Origin: an uncultured bacterium
GTDB lineage: Bacteria > Cyanobacteriota > Vampirovibrionia > Gastranaerophilales > Gastranaerophilaceae
DNA length: 64,000 nucleotides
Reading direction: 5' to 3'
Assembly (NCBI GenBank): GCA_949298805.1
Contig: CASFXY010000013.1
Coordinates: 24,417 to 88,416 of the forward strand
Made by a program: the position numbers and the translations under genes. The notes beneath the pieces were generated by a model. That model had not been told where the DNA came from. It saw only the letters and a program-made list of their open reading frames with translations, and did not search any database. Every line of letters begins with the position of its first letter. Positions within the stretch are counted from its first letter, which is position 1. Positions 57,345 to 64,000 of the stretch are shown here, one piece after another.

Positions 57345-58637
57345 ATGTACGCTGCTACGGTTTTTATAATAAGTAAAAGAAAAGAGCTTTCAATAAAATA
57401 TAAAAAACTGATTGAAGCTTTGGAACAGGAAGTCTATGTTATTCCTTCTTTAAGTGAAGCATTGGGCTTAATCCAAAAAATTGAACCTGAACTTCTTATA
57501 GTTTCAGATACAATTGAGGAAGACTTGCCCGATTTTTGTGCAAAAATGCGCGCTCTTACTTTTAATGTTCGTCCCGTTATAATTGCAGTTTCAAAATCTT
57601 CAGAGGTTGATGACAGGTTAAAAATTTTGGAATCCGGCGCGGATGATTTTATGGACGAAGCTATTTCCCCAAAAGAATTTCAAGCGAGAATCAAGGCTCA
57701 TTTGCGCAGATATCTTGAAAATTCTTTTAATCCGGTTACATTTTTTGCACAAAAAAGTCTTACTGTTCGTTCCTTAAAAAAACTTGTTGCCGGAGAAAAG
57801 AGTGCTTCCGTCATGTTTGGTAAAATTTCAAATATAGGAATTTATCGTGAAATATATGGTGAAATTGCTTATCAAAAAGTTTTACAAACGCTCGGCGCGA
57901 TAGTAAATTCCGCACTTAATGTACAAGATTTTGCAGGACATTTTTTTGATGATGAATTTATAATAATTACGAATCCTCAAAAAGCTGAAAAAATTGCCTC
58001 TTTTTTAACTTTTGCATTTGATAATGTTTTAAATCGTTTTTATAATGAGCGCGATTTTGAAAATAAATTTACTCTTTTGAGTTCGGATATTAAAGAAGAA
58101 GAACGCGAAACACTTATGCGTTTACAAATTTGTGTACTTGAATATAATTCCGAAAGATTTGTAAATTATGAGCAGATTATAAATGAACTATTTGAACTTA
58201 TTAAATTATGTCGTAATGATGAGAAATCATCTTATATTATAGACCGTCCTAAATTATACGGACAAGTAGGTGAAAAAAGAGTAAAAAATAAAGTTATGAT
58301 AATGGAACAAGATGATGCACTGTGTTTACTTTTAAAAACTTTGTGTTTGTTAAATAATCTTGAAGTTCAAATTTGTAATAATTATAAAGATTTTTTTGTT
58401 AAGTACAGTGATTTTTTGCCTGATGTTGTTTTGATTGATTACGGAAGTAAACAAAATAAGGAAGGTATTGAAATTTCCCGCAAATTAAAAAAAGATAAAC
58501 AAGTTGCGCCAAAGATTATTTTCTCATCTTGCGTGCATGATAAAAAAGAAATTCTATCTGCAGGTGCGGATTTTTATCTGCCTAAACCTTACGAAGCCGA
58601 TGTTGTAATCAAAAAAATAATAAAATTTCTTTATTAA
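57345..58637 (+). CDS. REC - degenerate GGDEF - REC response regulator
   Basis: A 430-residue protein. Residues 1-120 are a receiver-like domain in which the phospho-site is shifted (PELLIVSDTIEE in place of PDLxxxD). About 150-250 resembles a GGDEF domain whose active loop reads GHFFDDEF instead of GGDEF, so it should not make c-di-GMP. The last 120 residues (from about 312) are a canonical receiver with PDVVLIDYGSK and LPKPYE. It lacks a DNA-binding domain. GGGGG precedes the ATG. It is probably the phosphorylation target of the kinase upstream. Its TAA shares TTAA with the convergent small gene. Confidence 0.82.
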   Translation: MYAATVFIISKRKELSIKYKKLIEALEQEVYVIPSLSEALGLIQKIEPELLIVSDTIEEDLPDFCAKMRALTFNVRPVIIAVSKSSEVDDRLKILESGADDFMDEAISPKEFQARIKAHLRRYLENSFNPVTFFAQKSLTVRSLKKLVAGEKSASVMFGKISNIGIYREIYGEIAYQKVLQTLGAIVNSALNVQDFAGHFFDDEFIIITNPQKAEKIASFLTFAFDNVLNRFYNERDFENKFTLLSSDIKEEERETLMRLQICVLEYNSERFVNYEQIINELFELIKLCRNDEKSSYIIDRPKLYGQVGEKRVKNKVMIMEQDDALCLLLKTLCLLNNLEVQICNNYKDFFVKYSDFLPDVVLIDYGSKQNKEGIEISRKLKKDKQVAPKIIFSSCVHDKKEILSAGADFYLPKPYEADVVIKKIIKFLY

Positions 58638-58879
58638 TCTTTATTTTTCATCGAATTAAGTTGAATATCGGCAATTTTTGCTTTTATCGAATTAATTATT
58701 CCCATAAATGTAAGTTGTTGTTCTGCTTTATGCATAGTTGATAAATCTAAAATATCGCTGCCTCCAAAACTGGTTAGAAGGTTCATTTTTCCTTCATTTG
58801 CAAGCATGCAATTATAAATTGCATTATTTTTTTGTGCAATTAATTGTTGTTGATAGAGTGAATTAATCAAAAACGACAT
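58634..58879 (-). CDS. Small hypothetical protein
   Basis: An 81-residue helical protein (MSFLINSLYQQQLIAQKNNA...). No family recognised and no signal peptide. AAGGAAGG lies 5 nt before the ATG, a strong ribosome binding site that supports it as a real gene. The Gln/Asn/Met-rich amphipathic sequence resembles small structural or secretion-substrate proteins. Convergent with the regulator, sharing its stop tetranucleotide. Confidence 0.65.
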   Translation of the reverse strand: MSFLINSLYQQQLIAQKNNAIYNCMLANEGKMNLLTSFGGSDILDLSTMHKAEQQLTFMGIINSIKAKIADIQLNSMKNKD

Positions 58880-58931
58880 AAGACCTTCCTTACCAAGGAA
58901 TTATAACATATAAATCAAATCTTCTCAATAT

Positions 58932-59621
58932 TTAACTAAAGAAATGTCCTCTTTTTGAATCAATTGTAAATGAGTTGAAAGAGTAAAGTGCTGCCGGACG
59001 TTTTGAGCCCTGTTTTGTTTGTTCGTTTGTTTCAACTAAAATATTTGAAGTTAACATTTTCTTTCTAAAATTTCTTTTATCCAGTTTCTTTTTTAAAATC
59101 AATTCATAAGATTGCTGAAGCTCTGTAAGAGTGAACTTTTTAGGAAGCAATTGGAAAGCAATAGGACAAAGCTCAAGTCTTTCGCGGGTTCTCTTTAGTG
59201 AATATTCAATAATTTCTTTGTGGTCAAATGCAAGCGGGGGGAGTTTTTCAACACTATGCCACTGAACTTCCGAAACTTCATCTTTATTTGAAATTTCAAG
59301 TTTTATATCTTCCGCACGCAAAAGAGCAAAGTAAGCGCAAGTTATAACCCTTGTGTTGGGATAACGAAGCGGGTCGCCAAAGGTGTAAAGCTGTTCTAAA
59401 TATATATTTTGGACATTTGTCTTTTCTTTTAAAACGCGAAGCGCGGCATCATCCAGATTTTCGGATAATCTTATAAAACCTCCGGGGATTGACCATTTTC
59501 CGCGAAAAGGCTCATTGACACGTTTTACAAGCAAGACTTTTAACTTTCCGTTGTGGATAGTTAAAATAACAACGTCTACCGTTACCTCATGGGTTTTTGT
59601 TTCCGTAAATGTTCTTACCAT
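58932..59621 (-). CDS. NrtR-like NUDIX domain transcriptional regulator
   Basis: A 229-residue protein. The N-terminal NUDIX domain (VDVVILTIHNGKLKVLLVKR, then WSIPGGFIRLSENLDDAALR) is followed by a winged-helix-like C-terminal domain (KFTLTELQQSYELILKKKLD, RNFRKKML). The NUDIX box reads RVLKEKTNV where an active enzyme has RExxEExG, so catalysis is probably lost. This architecture is that of NrtR, which represses NAD-related or sugar genes and senses ADP-ribose-like ligands. No NAD genes are adjacent. Its own promoter is near-consensus and leaderless. Confidence 0.85.
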   Translation of the reverse strand: MVRTFTETKTHEVTVDVVILTIHNGKLKVLLVKRVNEPFRGKWSIPGGFIRLSENLDDAALRVLKEKTNVQNIYLEQLYTFGDPLRYPNTRVITCAYFALLRAEDIKLEISNKDEVSEVQWHSVEKLPPLAFDHKEIIEYSLKRTRERLELCPIAFQLLPKKFTLTELQQSYELILKKKLDKRNFRKKMLTSNILVETNEQTKQGSKRPAALYSFNSFTIDSKRGHFFS

Positions 59622-59655
59622 ACACTTATTGTATTAAAAATAATAATTTAGTCAA
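59622..59655 (-). promoter_or_regulatory. Leaderless promoter of the NrtR-like gene
   Basis: Minus strand TTGACT (59650-59655), 16-nt spacer, TACAAT (59628-59633), then 6 nt to the ATG. There is no Shine-Dalgarno. It is one of the two best -35/-10/ATG arrays of this type in the window. Confidence 0.65.
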
Positions 59656-59666
59656 TTTTGTTACAC

Positions 59667-61442
59667 TTAATCAATAATTTTACCGCTGAATGCTTCTAAC
59701 ATTTCTTTTACCTTAGGTCCGTAAAGCGCTGTATTTATATTATCTTTAGGTTTTTCATCATTTATATTTTTTGTCTGTAATTGCTGTTTTTCCTGCAAAG
59801 TATTTTCTTTTACAATGTTAGGTTTAGTAATTGTTTTTTTTATCTCACCTTCAAGAGGTTTTATATTTTCACTTAATTGTACAAATTCAAAAGTGTAAAT
59901 TCCGCCAAAAGCTCTTTTCTCGCCTTCAATTAATGCTTTGTATTTTAAATCAGATTTTGCCTGTGCAATTACGTTCTGGTTGATAAAACCTAAAATAATC
60001 CTGTTTTCTTCTATTTCGATTAATTTTGCAACACCCGAATAGAAAAATTTTCCAGGTACGCTTTCAATTGAATTGACAATTTTACTCCATATATCATACG
60101 GAGTTAAATTGTTGGAATTCTGCATGTTTTGTTTGGTTTCTTCGTTCCTTATTTCTTGTTTGTCTGTTGCAATTTCTTTTGATATTTCTTGGGTTTCAGG
60201 TTGGGGTTTAGCTTCTTGTGTTGAAACAGTTTTAACTTTATCTTCTGTTTTTTGCACATTTTCTTTTACATCTTGCTTTATTGGCTGTTTGTGAGTTTTT
60301 GTTTGTTGGGCACAAGTATATGAAGGTGTGCACTCAATTGAATGTTGATTTTTCGAAGCTTGTATTATCATTAATTCAATCCAAAGATATGGATTTGTGG
60401 CAAATTTTACTTCTTTATAATATTGTGTTGTGATATCCAAAATTCTTGAACAGTCTTTGCTTTCATATTTTTTATTAACTATTTCGTCAATATCTACAGT
60501 ACTTAAAGAGCAGAATCTTGTAACATCATAAGGATTTTTTGCATTTAAAATTATAATTATGTTTTTTAGAAATTCCATGAAATTTTCGCATAAATTGCGA
60601 GGTTCTGAACCTTTCAAATAAATTTCATCAACAAGGTTTAGTGAATTTTCAATATCGCATGATAAAATGCTGTCAAGCAGGTTGATAAGCTTGCCAAAAG
60701 TCACTTTTCCCAAAAGCTCATCAATCATATCTTTTGTAATTTCTTCTTTTGCCCCCAAAATACTTACCTGATCGAGCAATGCAAGAGAATCGCGAAGTCC
60801 GCCGGATACATTTTTTGCAATGGTAAACAGTGCATCATCCGTAATTTTTATTTTTTCAATTTCCGAAATTTCTTTTAATCTTTTTACAATGTCTTCAACC
60901 GTTATTCTTCTGAAATCAAATCTTTGGCAACGGCTTATTATAGTTTCCGGCACTTTTTGTGCCTCTGTTGTAGCAAGAATAAAAACAACATTTTCAGGAG
61001 GTTCTTCAAACGTTTTTAAAAGCGCATTAAACGCTGCACTTGAGAGCATGTGAACTTCATCTATAATAAAAATTTTATATTTTCCGTTAATTGGCGCATA
61101 ATGCACTTGTTCAATTAAATCTTCCGCATCTTCAACACCTCTGTTCGCTGCGGCATCTATTTCAATAACATCCATTCCTGTTGCATTTGTTATATCAATG
61201 CAACTTGCGCAATTTTGACAAGGATTTACAGTAGGACCTTGTTTGCAATTAAGCGATTTGGCAAAAATCCTCGCACTTGATGTTTTACCTGTGCCTCTCG
61301 GACCGCAAAAAAGATAAGCATGTACAACACGATTTAATTCGATAGCATTTGAAAGAGCCTTAACAAGGCTTTCTTGCCCTACAAGGTCGCAAAAAGACTG
61401 AGGACGATATTTTCTGAAAAGCGGCAAATAATTTTCACTCAT
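59667..61442 (-). CDS. dnaX: DNA polymerase III gamma/tau subunit
   Basis: A 591-residue clamp-loader ATPase. LPLFRKYRPQSFCDLVGQ opens it, CGPRGTGKTSSARIFAKSLNC is split over Walker A, the zinc ligands are CKQG...CQNCASC, Walker B is FIIDEVHMLS, and sensor 1 is FILATTEAQKVPETIISRCQRF. After about residue 370 a Gln/Lys/Glu-rich linker leads to a C-terminal domain that could bind the polymerase. The ATG at 61442 is preferred to a TTG six bases earlier because TATAAT ends exactly 6 nt before it. No frameshift signal for a gamma form was identified. Confidence 0.96.
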   Translation of the reverse strand: MSENYLPLFRKYRPQSFCDLVGQESLVKALSNAIELNRVVHAYLFCGPRGTGKTSSARIFAKSLNCKQGPTVNPCQNCASCIDITNATGMDVIEIDAAANRGVEDAEDLIEQVHYAPINGKYKIFIIDEVHMLSSAAFNALLKTFEEPPENVVFILATTEAQKVPETIISRCQRFDFRRITVEDIVKRLKEISEIEKIKITDDALFTIAKNVSGGLRDSLALLDQVSILGAKEEITKDMIDELLGKVTFGKLINLLDSILSCDIENSLNLVDEIYLKGSEPRNLCENFMEFLKNIIIILNAKNPYDVTRFCSLSTVDIDEIVNKKYESKDCSRILDITTQYYKEVKFATNPYLWIELMIIQASKNQHSIECTPSYTCAQQTKTHKQPIKQDVKENVQKTEDKVKTVSTQEAKPQPETQEISKEIATDKQEIRNEETKQNMQNSNNLTPYDIWSKIVNSIESVPGKFFYSGVAKLIEIEENRIILGFINQNVIAQAKSDLKYKALIEGEKRAFGGIYTFEFVQLSENIKPLEGEIKKTITKPNIVKENTLQEKQQLQTKNINDEKPKDNINTALYGPKVKEMLEAFSGKIID

Positions 61443-61498
61443 AATCAAATTATATTACAAAAATGCCCGATTATTAATTTTTTATTTATAATTAATTT
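61443..61498. promoter_or_regulatory. Divergent leaderless promoters dnaX / ldcA
   Basis: In 56 bp, minus-strand TATAAT (61449-61454) is 6 nt from the dnaX ATG and plus-strand TATAAT (61487-61492) is 6 nt from the ldcA ATG. Neither gene has a Shine-Dalgarno. The identical spacing on both sides is notable. Confidence 0.6.
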
Positions 61499-62353
61499 AT
61501 GAAACTTAAAGCAGGCGATACAATAGGTATAATTTCCCCCTCTGGTCCGATTTTTAACAGAGAAATATTCTTTCAAAAAGTTAGCGCATTAAAAAATTTT
61601 GGTTATAATGTAAAAATTTTTCCCAATGCTTTAAATCAAAACGCATATTTGGCAGGGAGTGATGATGAGCGCTTAAATGATTTACATAATGCATTTTTAG
61701 ATTGTGAATGTAATGCAATTTTGTGTTCTCGCGGGGGTTATGGCGCTATAAGGCTGCTTGATAAAATTGATTACAACATAATAAAAAATAATCCCAAGAT
61801 TTTTATAGGAAGTTCTGATGCTACAGCTTTGCTGGCTGCATTTTATTCTCAAGCAGGCTTGTTAAGTTTTCATGCGCTTATGCTTTTAAACGGTTTTTCT
61901 AAAAAAGATATAGATTTAATTAACACTCAAAAAGAAATTTTACCCAAGAAAAAACATAAGATTTTAATTGAGGGAGAAGCTCAAGGAATATTATGGGGCG
62001 GTAATTTATCCACAATAGTTTCGCTTTTCGGCTCAAATAATTACTTGCCTGATGAAGATATAATTTTATTTTTGGAAGATGTCAATGAACCCTTATATAA
62101 AATTGATAAAATGCTTGTTCAGATTTATAGAAATTCATTGTTTAAAAATAAAATTAAAGCAATAATTTTTGGCGAATTTACAGGCTTGGATAAAAACGAT
62201 TTAAAACAACTTGAAAATTTACTTTGTGAATTTGCCAAAAAATTAAACATACCTTGTGTTTTAGGCTATGACATAACCCATGGAAAAAATAATGCGCTTA
62301 TCCCTTTTGCAAGAAGTGCAAAATTGTTTGGTGCAAAAATTTGTTTGTTGTAA
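61499..62353 (+). CDS. ldcA: Muramoyl LD-carboxypeptidase (S66 family)
   Basis: A 284-residue serine peptidase that removes D-Ala from murein tetrapeptides during recycling. GDTIGIISPSGPI opens it, CSRGGYGAIRLLDKID and FIGSSDATALL hold the nucleophilic Ser region, FLEDVNEPLYKIDKML carries the Glu, and GYDITHGKNNALIPF the His. There is no signal peptide, consistent with a cytoplasmic recycling enzyme. birA follows 9 nt downstream. Confidence 0.92.
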   Translation: MKLKAGDTIGIISPSGPIFNREIFFQKVSALKNFGYNVKIFPNALNQNAYLAGSDDERLNDLHNAFLDCECNAILCSRGGYGAIRLLDKIDYNIIKNNPKIFIGSSDATALLAAFYSQAGLLSFHALMLLNGFSKKDIDLINTQKEILPKKKHKILIEGEAQGILWGGNLSTIVSLFGSNNYLPDEDIILFLEDVNEPLYKIDKMLVQIYRNSLFKNKIKAIIFGEFTGLDKNDLKQLENLLCEFAKKLNIPCVLGYDITHGKNNALIPFARSAKLFGAKICLL

Positions 62354-62362
62354 GATAAAAGC

Positions 62363-62929
62363 ATGCATAAAATTCTACACTTGGATGAGATAGATTCGAC
62401 AAGCGTTTACGCAAGAAAAAACCTGCAGAAACTTAATGATTTTGAGGTAATTAGTGCCGATATTCAAACTTTGGGGCATGGTCAGTTTGAACGCAAGTGG
62501 TATTCCAGTAACAAAAATGGTGGAAATATTTATATTTCAATTGTATTAAAACCCCAAAATATTGAACACCTTAACGAATTGACACGTTATGCCAGCTTTA
62601 AAACAGCTCAAACTCTTGAAGAATACGGACTTAAACCAAAATTTAAATATCCAAACGATATATTAATAAACGGTAAGAAAATATCAGGAATACTTGCAGA
62701 ATCTGTTTTTTCGGGCAATGAATTTAAGGGTGTTGTTGTGGGTATAGGAACTAATTTGAACCTTGATGAAAATGAAGTTAAAAATATTGATATTCCCGCA
62801 ACTTCGGTGTATATTGAAACGGGTTTACAAACTGATAAAAATGTATTTTTGAATAAACTTTTAAATAATTTCAAAAATGATTGGGAAGACTTTTTGATTA
62901 ACGGTAATAAAGGAGAAATGATATGTTAG
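62363..62929 (+). CDS. birA: Biotin-protein ligase, short monofunctional form
   Basis: A 188-residue class I ligase with only the catalytic domain: no N-terminal repressor HTH and no clear C-terminal SH3-like domain, so it is shorter than most. LHLDEIDSTSVYARK starts the domain, LGHGQFERKWYSSNKNGGN is the biotinyl-AMP loop (GRGRxxRxW in most members), and KYPNDILINGKKISGILAE is the KWPND block. It attaches biotin to a lysine of the acceptor. It lies directly before oadG and a carboxyltransferase gene, so the biotin acceptor is probably that complex. Confidence 0.9.
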   Translation: MHKILHLDEIDSTSVYARKNLQKLNDFEVISADIQTLGHGQFERKWYSSNKNGGNIYISIVLKPQNIEHLNELTRYASFKTAQTLEEYGLKPKFKYPNDILINGKKISGILAESVFSGNEFKGVVVGIGTNLNLDENEVKNIDIPATSVYIETGLQTDKNVFLNKLLNNFKNDWEDFLINGNKGEMIC

Positions 62930-63177
62930 AGAGTTTAGTGCAAAATCTCGCAACCCTTTTGGAAGAAGGGGTTATTGTAATGCTTGCAGGTATGGCTGTT
63001 GTATTTACTTTTCTTGTAATACTTGTTGCAGCTATGTTTGTAATGGGTGCAATTGTTAAGAAATTAAATGAACTTTTTCCCGCTAAAGTTCTTGAGACCG
63101 TACCAAGCAAATCAAGAGTCGTTGCGGGAGTTGATGAAATAGCAGTTGCTATTGCAGCTGTATTAAACAAACGTTAG
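62923..63177 (+). CDS. oadG: Oxaloacetate decarboxylase gamma-like small membrane subunit
   Basis: An 84-residue protein with one N-terminal membrane helix (IVMLAGMAVVFTFLVILVAAMFVMGAIV) followed by a short hydrophilic tail ending VDEIAVAIAAVLNKR, as in OadG/GcdC-type subunits that assemble sodium-pumping decarboxylases. It overlaps birA by 7 nt and has AAAGGAG before the ATG. The carboxyltransferase starts 34 nt later. Confidence 0.8.
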   Translation: MLESLVQNLATLLEEGVIVMLAGMAVVFTFLVILVAAMFVMGAIVKKLNELFPAKVLETVPSKSRVVAGVDEIAVAIAAVLNKR

Positions 63178-63211
63178 AAAATTAGTTGTTATTTAAAAAG
63201 AGGATAAAATT

Positions 63212-64000
63212 ATGACAAAAAAACAAATTAAAGTTATGGATACCTCGTTCCGTGACGGTTTTCAATCGGTTTACGGTGCCAGAGTTTTCACAAAAGATTT
63301 TTTGCCTGCTTTAGAATCTGCAGTTAATGCAGGTTTAAGACACTTTGAAGTAGGCGGCGGTGCTCGTTTTCAATCACCAATTTTTTATTGTAATGAAAAC
63401 GCATTTGATATGATGGATACAATCAGAAAAACTGTTGGTCCCAATGTTAACCTTCAAACTCTTGCTCGCGGTGTAAATGTTGTGGGACTTGATTCTCAAC
63501 CTCGCGATATTATTAACCTTCATGCTAAAATGTTCAAAAAACATGGCATGACAACAATCAGAAACTTTGATGCCCTAAATGATGTTAATAATTTAATATA
63601 TTCAGGTCAATGCATTGTTGATAACGGCTTAAATCATGAAGTTACAATCACTATGATGGAACTTCCTATCGGCTGCAAAGGTGCTCATGATGTTGAGTTT
63701 TATGAAAGAGTTCTTCGCTCTATATTAGACGCGGGTATCCCTTTTACATCTTTAGCATTTAAAGATGCATCAGGTACATCTGCACCAAGAAAAGTTTACG
63801 AAACAGTTAAAAGAACAAGAGAAATCTTAGGTCCTGATATGCATATTCGTTTCCACTCTCATGAAACTGCTGGTACAGGTCTTGCAGCATACTTAGCTGC
63901 TCTTGATGGTGGTGCTGACGGTATCGACCTTTCTATGAAACCTGTTTCAGGCGGTACTGCTCAACCTGATATCGTTTCTATGTGGCATGCTCTAAAAGGC
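63212..64000 (+). CDS. oadA: Biotin-dependent carboxyltransferase (oxaloacetate decarboxylase alpha / pyruvate carboxylase B-like), N-terminal part
   Basis: The plus strand is open for 263 codons to the window edge. KVMDTSFRDGFQS is the DTTLRDGxQS metal-binding start, RNFDALNDVNNL matches RxFDxLNDxxN, and IRFHSHETAGTG is the HxHxTxG block. It would transfer carboxylate between oxaloacetate (or a related 2-keto acid) and biotin. KDASGT stands where most members have KDMAGL, so the substrate may differ. AAAGAGGA is 8 nt before the ATG. ldcA, birA, oadG and this gene form one operon-like run. Confidence 0.85.
   Translation, partial: MTKKQIKVMDTSFRDGFQSVYGARVFTKDFLPALESAVNAGLRHFEVGGGARFQSPIFYCNENAFDMMDTIRKTVGPNVNLQTLARGVNVVGLDSQPRDIINLHAKMFKKHGMTTIRNFDALNDVNNLIYSGQCIVDNGLNHEVTITMMELPIGCKGAHDVEFYERVLRSILDAGIPFTSLAFKDASGTSAPRKVYETVKRTREILGPDMHIRFHSHETAGTGLAAYLAALDGGADGIDLSMKPVSGGTAQPDIVSMWHALKG

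Overview
The window looks like chromosomal DNA of a diderm bacterium with an AT-rich genome. The best match by gene content is the non-photosynthetic cyanobacterial sister group (Melainabacteria/Gastranaerophilales-like). This is an inference, since no rRNA is present. It rests on low GC, an LptF/LptG-type permease (outer membrane), a compact TyrA, a reduced set of flagellar genes and a fermentative-looking gene set (pyruvate/indolepyruvate decarboxylase-like enzyme, oxaloacetate decarboxylase subunits). There are no insertion sequences, prophage or CRISPR arrays.

Layout. 1-4.8 kb: the start of a HerA-like ATPase gene running off the left edge, a GT2 glycosyltransferase, then tRNA-Thr(TGT), tRNA-Thr(GGT), tRNA-Tyr(GTA) and tuf behind one strong promoter, a GT-C membrane glycosyltransferase and a glyoxalase. 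4.8-12 kb: a SIMPL protein and a peptide-binding protein (minus), rmlD-like and manC sugar genes (plus), a secreted TPR protein and tmk (minus). 12-20 kb: an HTH/coiled-coil protein and a cysteine-rich sensor kinase (plus), then an ArnT-like transferase, a degenerate phosphoesterase, mazG, hisG and a TPR protein (minus). 20-31 kb: ileS, an MgtE_N-like helical protein, an LptF/G-like permease, tyrA, a LeuD-like/isocitrate dehydrogenase pair, acpS, a large glycogen-synthase-like protein and fliN. 31-45 kb: a 69-bp direct repeat, ilvC, a DUF815 ATPase, a 19-codon mini-ORF, a DUF486 protein, dnaE, an SNF2 helicase, a second SIMPL protein, a frameshifted ligA, a PLP decarboxylase and deoB. 45-50 kb: a FliK-like protein, two FlgF/FlgG-type proteins, FlgB, FlgC and a convergent lytic transglycosylase. 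50-58.9 kb: a GT2 enzyme, a ThDP decarboxylase, an MFS exporter, a glycine-zipper protein, Mini-III, and a sensorless kinase with a REC-GGDEF-REC regulator. 59-64 kb: an NrtR-like NUDIX regulator, dnaX, ldcA, birA, oadG and the start of a biotin-dependent carboxyltransferase.

The most striking whole-window signal is in the starts. About fifteen genes that begin transcription units have a -10 hexamer (TATAAT, TAAAAT or extended TGnTANNNT) ending 6 or 7 nt before the start codon and no Shine-Dalgarno sequence, the geometry of leaderless mRNAs. Genes inside operons have clear AGGAGG-type sites or stop/start overlaps. Other points of note: ligA reading on in the -1 frame to an ATGA overlap with the next gene; a short N-terminal motif shared by three otherwise unrelated proteins; an inverted repeat over the hisG start; convergent gene pairs sharing a TTAA/TTAG tetranucleotide for both stops; and a LeuD-like subunit with an arginine in its specificity loop beside isocitrate dehydrogenase.
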